Part shown: piece after piece, positions 15,863 through 24,474 of the stretch
Layout: every line of letters begins with the position of its first letter
Position numbering within the stretch: the first letter of the stretch is position 1
Source of the DNA: Pantoea alhagi
Lineage (GTDB): Bacteria; Pseudomonadota; Gammaproteobacteria; Enterobacterales; Enterobacteriaceae
Assembly: GCF_002101395.1 (NCBI RefSeq)
Contig: NZ_CP019706.1
Location: 124,001 to 188,000 of the forward strand
Direction of reading: 5' to 3'
Length of the DNA: 64,000 bases
The notes under the pieces: model-generated
Databases searched by the model: none
Seen by the model: only the letters and a program-made list of their open reading frames with translations
What the model was told of the DNA's origin: nothing
Program-made: the position numbers and the translations under genes

Positions 15863-16495
15863 ATGTCTCGTCAACGTTACTCCTATCAACCACGTGCGGG
15901 CCACGGTCTGCCGCACGATCCCTTTAATGCAATCGTTGCGCCGCGCCCTATCGGCTGGATCAGTTCACTCAGCGCTGCTGGCGTACGCAACCTGGCTCCC
16001 TATAGCTTTTTTAACAGCTTTAACTATCAGCCGCCGATTATTGGTTTCGCCAGCCTTGGTAAAAAAGACAGCTTGCGCAATATCCTGGAAACCAAAGAGT
16101 TCGTCTGGAATCTGGTCACGCGCCCGCTGGCGGAAGCGGCCAATGAAAGCTCCGCTTCGGTGGCGCAGGAGGTGGATGAGTTTATGTTAGCGGGCGTGAC
16201 GCCCATCAGCGGCGATCTGGTCAGGGCGCCGATGGTGGCGGAAAGTCCGGTTAACTTTGAGTGCCGCCTGACGCAGCATCTGCAGTTACAGAATGCCGAC
16301 GGCGCGCCGCTGGATAGCTGGCTGATCCTCGGCGAGGTGGTTGCGGTACATATTGATGATACGCTGCTGGAAGAGGGCATTTATCAGACCAGCAAAGCGC
16401 AACCGGTTCTACGCGCCGGTGGCCCCAGCGCCTGGTACGGCATCAGCGAAGCCCAGCGCTTTGAGCTGCAACGCCCGGACGCACGCAAAAAGTAA
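15863..16495 (+). CDS. Flavin reductase-like domain protein
   Basis: A 210-residue protein of the FMN-binding split-barrel family (flavoredoxin type), expected to bind FMN and perhaps act as an NAD(P)H:flavin reductase. Family signatures include FNAIVAPRPIGWIS at 22-35, NLAPYSFFN shortly after, and KDSLRNI with WNLVTRPLAEA. It has no membrane segment or signal peptide. GAGG lies upstream of the ATG. It stands alone between rlmF and the amidohydrolase gene; its substrate cannot be read from the context. Confidence 0.8.
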   Translation: MSRQRYSYQPRAGHGLPHDPFNAIVAPRPIGWISSLSAAGVRNLAPYSFFNSFNYQPPIIGFASLGKKDSLRNILETKEFVWNLVTRPLAEAANESSASVAQEVDEFMLAGVTPISGDLVRAPMVAESPVNFECRLTQHLQLQNADGAPLDSWLILGEVVAVHIDDTLLEEGIYQTSKAQPVLRAGGPSAWYGISEAQRFELQRPDARKK

Positions 16496-16731
16496 CCCGC
16501 CCAGCGCCGCACGTCCCTTACTGGCATCGCCACACTGGCGGAATGAATCGGCTGGATCCGGCGGAAGAGATCTTTCTGCATGAATATTTCGCGGTTCCCG
16601 AACAGCGCCGCGATTTAGCCATTAAATAACTACGACTGTTTTACGTCGCGACCGATAGACTGCATCGGCTCTCTCTTCTAGAGTGAAGTTATTCGCTGCG
16701 CAAAGAGGCGCGGCCCGAAGAGAGGACCGTT

Positions 16732-17901
16732 ATGAGTTTACCCGCAGCGTTAATTGAAGAGGCGGTGCAATGGCGCCGTCAGCTGCACGCTCAGCCAGAG
16801 CTGGGCTACCAGGAACAGCAGACTGCCCATTTTGTTGCCGAACAGCTACGCAGTTTTGGCTTACAAGTCGCGACCGGCATCGCCAAAACCGGCGTCATTG
16901 GCACGCTGGAGTGCGGCCCTGGCCCCACGATTGGCCTGCGCGCCGATATGGATGCTTTACCCCTTACGGAACGGGGAGATAAGCCCTGGCGATCGCAGCG
17001 ATCCGGCGCAATGCACGCCTGCGGTCACGATGGTCATACCGCCATTTTGCTGGCCAGCGCGAAGTGGCTGGCGCAGACACGCCGCTTCAGCGGCACGGTG
17101 CATTTTATTTTTCAGCCTGCCGAAGAAAATCTGGGCGGCGCACGTCAAATGGTGGAGGAAGGGCTGTTCCGGCGCTTCCCGATGGATGCCGTTTATGCGC
17201 TGCACAACTGGCCTGGTCTGCCGTTAGGCACGCTGGCTGTCAACGATGGCGCAATGATGGCCTCCCTCGATTCGTTTGAAATTACTCTTACCGGCAAAAG
17301 CTGCCACGCCGCTATGCCGGAATGCGGTGCCGATCCCATTGTAGCGGCGGCCCAGCTGATTCTGGCGTTGCAAACGATTCCTGCGCGTCGGCTGTCACCG
17401 CTGGCCTCTTCCGTGGTCAGCGTTACCCAGATCCAGGGCGGAGAAGCCATTAATGTGATCCCGGAGGCGGTGACGCTGCGCGGAACCGTGCGCTGTTTAC
17501 AAAGCGAGGTCAGGGAGAAAGTACGCGGGCTTATCGGGTCGTTTGTGGAGGTTCTGCCGCAGCCGCTGGGAGTAGAGGGAACGATTTGCTGGTATCCCGG
17601 CTATCCGGTGACACAAAATCATGCTCTGCCCGCCGCCCGCGTGCGCGAGGCGGCTATCGGGCTGTTCGGCGCGGAACAGGTACGCTGGCAGGTGGATCCC
17701 TCAATGGCGTCAGAAGATTTCGCCTGCATGCTGGAAGCCTGCCCCGGCGCCTATTTCTGGCTCGGTGCCGATGGCGATACGCCGTCCCGTGCGCTGCATA
17801 ACGCCAGCTATGACTTTAACGATGCGCTGATTGAACCGGCTGTCGCCTTCTGGCAGCGGCTGGTTGAGAGCCATTTGCCGCTGCCGATAAATCAACGCTA
17901 G
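16732..17901 (+). CDS. M20-family amidohydrolase (hippurate hydrolase/N-acyl amino acid type)
   Basis: A zinc-dependent peptidase M20D enzyme that cleaves amide bonds of N-acyl amino acids or related conjugates. The 389-residue protein shows LRADMDALP (69-77) and the metal-binding CGHDGH (97-102), then QPAEEN with the catalytic glutamates near 131-132; a small dimerisation domain lies at about 180-290 and the C-terminal ASEDF motif supplies another ligand. GAGAGG is six bases before the ATG. No transporter or partner gene is adjacent, so the physiological substrate is open; indole-auxin conjugates or peptidyl fragments are possibilities for this family. Confidence 0.87.
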   Translation: MSLPAALIEEAVQWRRQLHAQPELGYQEQQTAHFVAEQLRSFGLQVATGIAKTGVIGTLECGPGPTIGLRADMDALPLTERGDKPWRSQRSGAMHACGHDGHTAILLASAKWLAQTRRFSGTVHFIFQPAEENLGGARQMVEEGLFRRFPMDAVYALHNWPGLPLGTLAVNDGAMMASLDSFEITLTGKSCHAAMPECGADPIVAAAQLILALQTIPARRLSPLASSVVSVTQIQGGEAINVIPEAVTLRGTVRCLQSEVREKVRGLIGSFVEVLPQPLGVEGTICWYPGYPVTQNHALPAARVREAAIGLFGAEQVRWQVDPSMASEDFACMLEACPGAYFWLGADGDTPSRALHNASYDFNDALIEPAVAFWQRLVESHLPLPINQR

Positions 17902-17908
17902 CGTCGGT

Positions 17909-18880
17909 TCAGTAGCCCGCCGCCGTCAGCGCCGCCACGCCCTCATCCAGCGAGGCGCTGCGGCCACTGGCCAGATAGCAGCAGGCGATCTGCAGCCGTA
18001 ATGATTGCGGTACCGGACGGGATTTTTCCAGCACCTGCTGGATCCAGGCGGCAGTGACCGTCGCCTCTTTGCTTTCCGGCAGATCGCAGGTGCACTCCGG
18101 CTGACGCGCCACCAGCTCCTGCGGTTCCGCCGCCGCACCGTGGATAAGGTTAATAGCGGGGCAGCGCAGCGGGTTAGCGTAAACTTCCCCTTCCGTGCCG
18201 TTCAGGAGTAATGCCCTGCCGCCCTGCGCGCTGAAAAATTTTGCCACGCGCGGAATATATTCTGGGTGGGAAACGCTGGCGAAACGCAGCGCTGCATCCT
18301 CATCAAAAGGAGTAATCAGCTTAGCCAGCGTGTGTGCGCTGTTACGCACGCCCAGACGCCAGCGCAGCCCCAGCTGTTTGGCCAGCGGCGCACAGAGATT
18401 ATCTACGGTGATAAACACCGGCTCGCCCTGCTCCAGTTTCGCCTGCGCACTTTGCGCATCGCTGACGGCAGCAACGCCAAGCGCCTGGAAAACCGTCTCG
18501 CTGGTCACGCGCGTGGCATCGTCGCTGACGCCATGTACCACTACCGGAAAGCCAAGACGCGAGAGCAGCAGCGCCAGCAGCGGCGTCAGATTGCCCTGAC
18601 GGCGTGCGCCGTTGTAGCTGGGGATCACGATGGGCAGCGGCTTGCCCGCCGGTGGCGTCAGCGAAAGCACTCGCTCCTGTACGGCGCGATAGAAACCGGT
18701 CATTTCCGCCTCGCCTTCCCCTTTGATACGCATCGCAATCAGCAGCGAACCCAGCTCCAGATCCGGCACTTCGTCGTTAAGCATGGCGCGATAAAGTTGA
18801 TACGCGCTCTCTTCATCCAGATCGCGCGCATGGTTTTTGCCACGGCCTACTTCTTTAATCAGTTTGTTGTACTGCAACAT
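17909..18880 (-). CDS. ybiB: TrpD2-family DNA/RNA-binding protein YbiB
   Basis: A homologue of anthranilate phosphoribosyltransferase (TrpD fold) that in E. coli binds nucleic acids and has no known enzyme activity. The 323-residue protein has the small N-terminal helical domain and a larger alpha/beta domain with PIVIPSYNGARRQGNLTPLL and VHGVSDDATRVTSETVF. E. coli YbiB has 320 residues. Its ATG follows the dinG stop without a gap (TAAATG), so it belongs to the SOS-regulated dinG operon. Confidence 0.93.
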   Translation of the reverse strand: MLQYNKLIKEVGRGKNHARDLDEESAYQLYRAMLNDEVPDLELGSLLIAMRIKGEGEAEMTGFYRAVQERVLSLTPPAGKPLPIVIPSYNGARRQGNLTPLLALLLSRLGFPVVVHGVSDDATRVTSETVFQALGVAAVSDAQSAQAKLEQGEPVFITVDNLCAPLAKQLGLRWRLGVRNSAHTLAKLITPFDEDAALRFASVSHPEYIPRVAKFFSAQGGRALLLNGTEGEVYANPLRCPAINLIHGAAAEPQELVARQPECTCDLPESKEATVTAAWIQQVLEKSRPVPQSLRLQIACCYLASGRSASLDEGVAALTAAGY

Positions 18881-21055
18881 TTAATGCTTTTCCTTTTTTC
18901 GACGCCGCGCCGCCGGTTCGGGCCCGGGTTTGCGGGTGCTTACCGGCGCTATAGTGCCTTCAGGCATCGGCGGCTGCTCTATGGGAAAAACCGGCAGGGC
19001 TTTTAACAGGCGCGCACCGTATGTTTTGGTGATCAGCCGCCGATCGTAAATCACAATTTCACCAAAGCACTGATGGCTTCGGATCAATCTTCCCACCTGC
19101 TGGATCAGGCTAAATGAGGCGCTGGGCAGACTTTGCACCTCAAACGGGTAGCGCTTCAGGCTCTTCAGCCACTCCCCTTCGGTTAAAATTACCGGACTGT
19201 CCACCGGTGGAAAAGCGATTTTGTGAATATGTACCTGAGAAAGCAGCTCGCCTTTTAAATCCAGCCCTTCAGCAAAAGATTGCAGGCCCACCAGCACGCT
19301 TGCCTCGCCCTGCTCTACCCGCTTGCGATGCAGCTCTACCAGCCGGTAGCGCGGCTGATCGCCCTGCACCAGCAGCATCAGCCGCAGATCGCTCAGGTGC
19401 GTCAAAAACTGCTGCATGGCGCGGTTGCTGGCAAACAGCACCAGCATGCCTTTGTGCTGCCCCGCTTTCACCTGATGGCGAAAGAAATGAGCCATTTCAG
19501 CGATATGCTGCGCCTCATTTGCCATCAGCGGCTCAAAGCGCATCTGAGGGATAATCAGCTTGCCTTGCTCAACATGATTAAACGGCGAGCCGAGCGCCAC
19601 AAAGCGATCGCCCACCTTTTCGTTAAGCCCGGAAAGTTCCTGTAATCGGTTAAAGCTGTTCAACGATTGCAGCGTTGCCGACGTCAGCACCACATGCGGC
19701 ACTTTTCGCCACAGCAGCTTTTCCAGCTGTTCACTAACGCGAATACCGGCGCAGTGGAAAAAGAGGTGTGGCTGGCCTTCCCGCAGCTCGCGGCTGACCC
19801 ATTTCGAAACCGGCGCGCCGGAGGCCTGCTCCATCGACGCCAGCCGCCACAGTTTGCTGATGCTTTCAAACCAGCCGAAAGCGCGGTTCATCTGCAACAT
19901 CGTGCGGTGCAGGCGCACCACATCGTATTGTCCGCTCTTTTCGCTGAGATCGTTTAACAGCCCTTCCGCCAGCCCGCGCAGACCGTCGCTCAGTTTGAAA
20001 AGGCGGGCGCATAAGGTTTGCATCTCTTCCGGCAGTTGCCCCATTTCAAAGCGATGCTCACCTTCCTGCGGCTCCGGCGGCAGCCACAGCGCCAGAATGC
20101 GCGTCAGGCTGGCAAGATGTTCGCGCCATTCGTCACAGTGGGTTTTTAACCGCTCGGGATTTGCCAGCGGCGGCGGTGATTTTGGCCGAAACTGCGCCAT
20201 ACAGGTTTCCACCAGGCGCACAAACAGATCAAGTTGCAGGCTGGTCCAGGCGGCGGTGATGTCAGCGCTGGTTTCCAGCGCATCGCGCGCTACCTCCGGC
20301 AGATGATGGCCTTCATCCAGCACCAGCAGCAAATGTTTCGCCGGTGGCAGCACCGATTCGCTCTCCAGCGCCGCCATCACCAGCGCATGGTTAGCCACCA
20401 CCACGTCCGCCTGCTCGATCTCCCGCCGGGCGACAAAAAAGGGACATTCGCGATACCAGTGGCAGTTGCGCGCCAGGCAGTTAGCCTTATCGGTGCTTAA
20501 GCGCTGCCAGAGCGTATCGTCGATCGCCTCTTCGCAGTGATCGCGCAGGCCGTCCCACTGATGCCGATCCAGCGACTTTTCCAGTTTGGTACAGAGCTTG
20601 CGCTCATCTTTGTTGGCCACCAGATTGTCATCAAGAAACAGCAGCAGATCGCCCTGCTTTTCGCTGTCGGTCGCCAGCGCGTTCAGGTTACGCGGGCAAA
20701 CATAGCGCCCGCGCCCAAAGGCGGCGGTGAATTTCAGATCGGGGATAATTTTTCGCAGCAGCGGCAGATCTTTACTAAAAATCTGATCCTGCAGCGCGAC
20801 GTTCGCGGTGCTAATCACCAGCGGTTTCTCTTCGGCACGGCCAACGGCAATGCCCGGGATCAAATAGGAAAGGGTTTTGCCCACTCCGGTCGGCGCTTCG
20901 ATCGCCAGATGACGCCCATCGTCTCCGGCTAGGGTTTTTGCCACTTCGGCAATCATCTGCCGCTGCGGCGCGCGTGGGATAAAATCGGGAACCTGCTGCT
21001 GCAGCGCTTTATACCATTCGCCAATCTGCGCTTTTAACGCTGCGGTTAATGCCAT
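18881..21055 (-). CDS. dinG: SOS-induced ATP-dependent DNA helicase DinG
   Basis: 5'-3' superfamily 2 helicase of the XPD type that unwinds forked DNA, D-loops and R-loops. The 724-residue protein has Walker A APTGVGKT at 54-61, the DEGH box near 247-250, and the four cysteines of the iron-sulfur cluster at about 120, 193, 198 and 204. C-terminal helicase motifs include LVGLQSFAEGLDLKGE and IQQVGRLIRS. A basic tail ends the protein. E. coli DinG has 716 residues. A perfect LexA box lies upstream; ybiB is co-transcribed. Confidence 0.97.
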   Translation of the reverse strand: MALTAALKAQIGEWYKALQQQVPDFIPRAPQRQMIAEVAKTLAGDDGRHLAIEAPTGVGKTLSYLIPGIAVGRAEEKPLVISTANVALQDQIFSKDLPLLRKIIPDLKFTAAFGRGRYVCPRNLNALATDSEKQGDLLLFLDDNLVANKDERKLCTKLEKSLDRHQWDGLRDHCEEAIDDTLWQRLSTDKANCLARNCHWYRECPFFVARREIEQADVVVANHALVMAALESESVLPPAKHLLLVLDEGHHLPEVARDALETSADITAAWTSLQLDLFVRLVETCMAQFRPKSPPPLANPERLKTHCDEWREHLASLTRILALWLPPEPQEGEHRFEMGQLPEEMQTLCARLFKLSDGLRGLAEGLLNDLSEKSGQYDVVRLHRTMLQMNRAFGWFESISKLWRLASMEQASGAPVSKWVSRELREGQPHLFFHCAGIRVSEQLEKLLWRKVPHVVLTSATLQSLNSFNRLQELSGLNEKVGDRFVALGSPFNHVEQGKLIIPQMRFEPLMANEAQHIAEMAHFFRHQVKAGQHKGMLVLFASNRAMQQFLTHLSDLRLMLLVQGDQPRYRLVELHRKRVEQGEASVLVGLQSFAEGLDLKGELLSQVHIHKIAFPPVDSPVILTEGEWLKSLKRYPFEVQSLPSASFSLIQQVGRLIRSHQCFGEIVIYDRRLITKTYGARLLKALPVFPIEQPPMPEGTIAPVSTRKPGPEPAARRRKKEKH

Positions 21056-21080
21056 CTTGCTCTCTTCCTGCGTTGATAAC

Positions 21081-21096
21081 CTGTATTTTTACACAG
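21081..21096 (-). promoter_or_regulatory. LexA (SOS) box of dinG
   Basis: CTGT-N8-ACAG with an AT-rich centre matches the LexA consensus at every conserved position, 25 bases before the dinG start. Confidence 0.93.
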
Positions 21097-21198
21097 TATG
21101 ACGCTGGCGTCAGCCGCTTATCGATGAATATGGAAGAGCGCTTCCGGCATTGATGCGCCCACTACAGCGGGCGTAGCATTCAGCCGCAAAGCGTAAAA

Positions 21199-21717
21199 TC
21201 AGGCCAGCCGCTTATACATCACGGTGGTAGCATCCATCGCACCTTCCGTTGACTGCGCGTAATAAGGAATAGCTCCGGCCACTTCCCAGCCCAGCGACAG
21301 ATAAAGCAGGCTGGCGATATCACCGCTGCGGGTATCCAGCACCATCAGGCTGCGCCCTGCCTGTTTAACCAGTTGCTCCGCCCGCTCCATCAACTCACGC
21401 GCAATGCCTTGCCGCCGCGCCGCCGGATGTACCAGCAGCTTGCTGATTTCAGCGCGATGGCGTCCGTTGGGCATCATATTCCATAACACCATCACCGTGG
21501 CGACAATCCGTTGTTGCTGACGCGCCACCAGCAACAGCCGATCGCCCTGTTCGAGGCCGTTAAAATTATCCTGCCAGAAATTTCTCATTACCTGTCGATC
21601 GTCGGGATCGATAAATCCCACGCTGGCACCTGCGCTGACACACCCCTGCAGAACATCAGTTAATGCTTCCAGCTCGTTTATCGCCTGTTGCCGATTAATA
21701 ATCTGATATTCAATCAT
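21199..21717 (-). CDS. GNAT-family N-acetyltransferase
   Basis: A 172-residue acetyl-CoA-dependent acyltransferase of the GNAT fold. The acetyl-CoA pyrophosphate loop is visible as VHPAARRQGIARELM at about residues 107-121, preceded by the beta-strand AEISKLLV; LYLSLGWEVAG is the C-terminal part. The ATG at 21715-21717 has GGTGGAG five bases upstream; the longer frame to 21774 is unsupported. It is divergent from mlrA. The acceptor substrate is not known. Confidence 0.85.
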   Translation of the reverse strand: MIEYQIINRQQAINELEALTDVLQGCVSAGASVGFIDPDDRQVMRNFWQDNFNGLEQGDRLLLVARQQQRIVATVMVLWNMMPNGRHRAEISKLLVHPAARRQGIARELMERAEQLVKQAGRSLMVLDTRSGDIASLLYLSLGWEVAGAIPYYAQSTEGAMDATTVMYKRLA

Positions 21718-21815
21718 CTTTGCTCCACCAGTAAACATTATGCGTCCGCCGCGCAAAAGGATCGCTAACAGCACTCGGACCTCTGAGAGTTACCGGCTTT
21801 GCGGCCTGGATCAAG

Positions 21816-21841
21816 TTGTACAACTAAAAAAACTATGTACA
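21816..21841 (+). promoter_or_regulatory. Candidate MlrA operator upstream of mlrA
   Basis: TTGTACA at 21816-21822 and TGTACA at 21836-21841 are separated by 13 bases, close to the reported E. coli MlrA box (TTGTACA, 12 bases, TGTACAA). The site lies about 65 bases before mlrA, in the region divergent to the GNAT gene. Autoregulation is inferred. Confidence 0.5.
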
Positions 21842-21905
21842 CGTTAACTCAGCTCCGCTAAGGTTAACGCAGATAATGTATTTAAAATGCAAGTTGAGGC
21901 AGTCA

Positions 21906-22640
21906 ATGGCCCTGTACAGCATCGGTGATGTCGCCGAACGCTGTGGTATTAATCCTGTAACGTTACGCGCATGGCAGCGTCGCTATGGGCTGCTTAAGCC
22001 ACAGCGCACCGAAGGCGGGCATCGACAGTTTGATGAAGAAGATGTTCAGCGTATCGAAGAGATCAAGCGCTGGATAGAGAGCGGCGTGCCGGTAGGCAAA
22101 GTTAAATCGCTGCTGGAAGGCGAAAATATTGATACGCATGACGGCTGGCTGGCGTTGCAGGAAGAGGTAATGAGCGTGCTGCGGCACGTTCGTCCGGCGA
22201 AACTACGGGCTAAAATCGCCAATATCGGTCGTGAGCATCCTGTTGATGCGTTAATTGATCATGTGTTTGTGCCGGTTCGTCAGCGGCTTGGGCTTGATCA
22301 AAACACGGCGAAAACCATGTGCAGTCTGCTGGATGGCGCCCTGATCGATTATGTCGCTTTTTACCTGAGCAGCGCGCGTAAAAAGGCGGGAAAGGATGCG
22401 CTGCTGATTGGTTGGGGGGTGGAAGACCGCACCCGTATCTGGCTGGAAGCCTGGCGTTTGTGTCAGCAGGGCTGGCGTGTCGACGTGCTGGCAGAACCGC
22501 TGGATAACCCCCGCCCGGAGCTGTTTCCGGGTCAGCAAATTTTTGTCTGGACGGGTAAAAAACTGACCCGTCGACAAGCAGAGCAGTTTACTCACTGGCA
22601 TGAGCAGGGCTTCTCAATCAGCCTGCATGGGCCGAATTAA
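21906..22640 (+). CDS. mlrA: MerR-like transcriptional regulator MlrA
   Basis: Activator of csgD, and so of curli and biofilm matrix, in E. coli. The 244-residue protein has a MerR-type DNA-binding domain at 1-70, with INPVTLRAWQRRYGLLKPQRTEGGHRQF almost identical to E. coli (243 residues); that stretch is quoted only in part here: NPVTLRAWQRRYGLLK. A helical C-terminal domain resembling cobalamin-binding regulators follows. TTGAGG stands six bases before this ATG; a start 30 bases upstream is not conserved. yohO follows as in E. coli. Confidence 0.94.
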   Translation: MALYSIGDVAERCGINPVTLRAWQRRYGLLKPQRTEGGHRQFDEEDVQRIEEIKRWIESGVPVGKVKSLLEGENIDTHDGWLALQEEVMSVLRHVRPAKLRAKIANIGREHPVDALIDHVFVPVRQRLGLDQNTAKTMCSLLDGALIDYVAFYLSSARKKAGKDALLIGWGVEDRTRIWLEAWRLCQQGWRVDVLAEPLDNPRPELFPGQQIFVWTGKKLTRRQAEQFTHWHEQGFSISLHGPN

Positions 22641-22719
22641 AAATGGCGTAAATTGCCTGGTCGCCAGGCACGGATCGGGTTATGATCCGCTCTCTTGTTT
22701 GATCGTTACAGGCAGTAGT

Positions 22720-22827
22720 ATGAACTGGCAAAAATTTCTGGTTGGCACCCTGTTTTTCATTATGGCCGTCGGCGGTACCGGCGGCCTGATGCTGGTGGGC
22801 TATACCATTATCTTACATTCCCGCTAA
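22720..22827 (+). CDS. yohO: Small membrane protein YohO
   Basis: A 35-residue single-pass inner-membrane protein. The helix FFIMAVGGTGGLMLVGYTI matches the E. coli YohO pattern FLFMALGGIGGVMLAGYTF, and the length is identical. Its place between mlrA and yehW is also conserved. The last 20 bases overlap the 3' end of the converging yehW gene. The ribosome binding site is weak. Its function is unknown. Confidence 0.88.
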   Translation: MNWQKFLVGTLFFIMAVGGTGGLMLVGYTIILHSR

Positions 22828-23542
22828 AGCAGCGCTGCAGGCGCTCAAACAGCCGGTCCACCACCAGTGCCAGTAGCGCCACCAGCAACGCTCCCTGAAT
22901 CACATACGCCGTATTAAACCCGCTCAGGCCGATAATAATCGGCGATCCCAGGCTTTTCGCGCCTACCGTAGAGGCGATGGCGGCGGTGCCAATATTGATG
23001 ATCGCCGAGGTGCGCATCCCGGAGATAATTACCGGCGCAGCCAGCGGCAGCTCCACACGGGTTAAACGCTGCCAGTTGCTCATCCCGACCCCCTGCGCCA
23101 CTTCTTTAACGCTGGAGGGCACCGATTCGATCCCGGCCAGGGTGCCTTGCAGCACAGGTAAAATTCCATACAGCATCAGCGCGATAATCGCTGGCTGCTC
23201 GCCAAAGCCGATTACCGGCACGGCCACCGCCAGCACCGCTACCGGCGGAAAGGTTTGCCCGGCGGCAGCCAGCGTCTCCACCAGCGGACGAAACTCCTGC
23301 CCGGCACGGCGCGTCACGGCAATACCTGCGCCCAGCCCTGTCAACGCCGCGCCCAGGCTGGAGATCGCCACCAGTTGCACATGCGCCAGCGCCAGCTGGA
23401 AAAAACTCTCTTGCTGATAGACCGGGCGTTCCAGCCCGGGGAACCAGTGGGCGAAAAGCGGCCCGCTCAAGGGCATCAACAACAGCAGCGCGATAAAAAG
23501 CGCAATCAGCCACAGCAGCGGATCGCGCGTTAGCCGTTTCAT
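22808..23542 (-). CDS. yehW: Compatible-solute ABC transporter permease YehW
   Basis: One of two permeases of the YehZYXW (OsmF) importer for glycine betaine-like solutes. The 244-residue protein has about six helices and the EAA loop EVAQGVGMSNWQRLTRVELP for ATPase contact. The ATG overlaps the yehX stop (ATGA), with GGGAGG four bases upstream. Last gene of the operon; it converges with yohO. Confidence 0.93.
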   Translation of the reverse strand: MKRLTRDPLLWLIALFIALLLLMPLSGPLFAHWFPGLERPVYQQESFFQLALAHVQLVAISSLGAALTGLGAGIAVTRRAGQEFRPLVETLAAAGQTFPPVAVLAVAVPVIGFGEQPAIIALMLYGILPVLQGTLAGIESVPSSVKEVAQGVGMSNWQRLTRVELPLAAPVIISGMRTSAIINIGTAAIASTVGAKSLGSPIIIGLSGFNTAYVIQGALLVALLALVVDRLFERLQRCFSGNVR

Positions 23543-24474
23543 GCACCCTCCCGCTGACGCAGCAGATCGCTGAAGTGCAGCACGCCCAGCGGCACGCCCT
23601 GCGCATCGGTTACCGGTAGCTTATCGGTTTGTCGGGCGATAAACAGCGAGAGTGCCTCACGTAACGAAATCGCCGCCGACACCGGCTCCTCCTCCAGCCA
23701 TTCGCCGCGCCTGGCCGCGCTGCCCGCGTTACCCAACGAGAGCAGGCGCACGCCCAGCTCGCTGCGGCCAAAAAAGTCACGGACAAACTCATTGGCGGGA
23801 CGGGTTAACAACTCGATCGGCCTGCCCTGCTGTACGATGCGTCCGTTATCCATCAGCACAATGTTATCCGCCAGCGTCAGCGCCTCATCAATATCATGCG
23901 TTACCAGCACAATGGTACGTCCGGAAAGCCGATGAATGCGCAACATCTCCTGCTGCAGCGCGCCGCGCGTGACCGGATCAAGCGCGCCGAACGGCTCATC
24001 CATCAGTAACACCTCAGGATCGGCCGCCAGCGCCCGCGCTACGCCCACCCGCTGCTGTTGCCCACCGGAAAGCTGATGCGGATAGCGCTGACGCAAGCCC
24101 TCATCCAGGTTAAGCAGCGCCAGCAGCTCACTTATTCGCGCCTGTCTCTTCGCCTGCGGCCACTTCAGCAATCCCGGTACGGTGGCGATATTTTTTTCAA
24201 CCGTCCAGTGTGGAAACAGCCCAATCGACTGGATGGCATACCCCATTCGTCGCCGCAGCGTTTGCGGGTTAAAGCTACGGATCTCTTCGCCGGCAAACAG
24301 AATGGTCCCTTCATCATGCTCAATCAGCCGGTTAATCATTTTCAGCGTGGTGGATTTACCTGAGCCGGAGGTGCCAATCAGCACGGTAAATTCTCCGGCG
24401 GCGACATGCAGATTGATGCCATCCACCGCCGCCTTACCGGCAAAGTATTTGCTCACCTGGTTAAATTGAATCAT
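23539..24474 (-). CDS. yehX: Compatible-solute ABC transporter ATPase YehX
   Basis: ATPase of the OsmF importer. The 311-residue protein has Walker A GTSGSGKST at about 34-42, signature LSGGQQQRV, Walker B VLLMDEPFGALD and the switch histidine in VTHDIDEA. After residue 240 comes a CBS-like region (ISLREALSLFIA, LPVTDAQGVPLGVLHFSDLL) that in related betaine importers senses ionic strength. Start overlaps yehY stop by four bases, after AAGGA. Confidence 0.95.
   Translation of the reverse strand: MIQFNQVSKYFAGKAAVDGINLHVAAGEFTVLIGTSGSGKSTTLKMINRLIEHDEGTILFAGEEIRSFNPQTLRRRMGYAIQSIGLFPHWTVEKNIATVPGLLKWPQAKRQARISELLALLNLDEGLRQRYPHQLSGGQQQRVGVARALAADPEVLLMDEPFGALDPVTRGALQQEMLRIHRLSGRTIVLVTHDIDEALTLADNIVLMDNGRIVQQGRPIELLTRPANEFVRDFFGRSELGVRLLSLGNAGSAARRGEWLEEEPVSAAISLREALSLFIARQTDKLPVTDAQGVPLGVLHFSDLLRQREGA

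Noticed and set aside
18266..19006. Large plus-strand frame across ybiB and the dinG end
   Set aside because: It is the complement of two well-conserved genes with no ribosome binding site or recognisable motif.
21140..21175. CGCCC...GGGCG repeat between dinG and the GNAT gene
   Set aside because: Short stem without a U tail; not enough for a terminator or REP element call.
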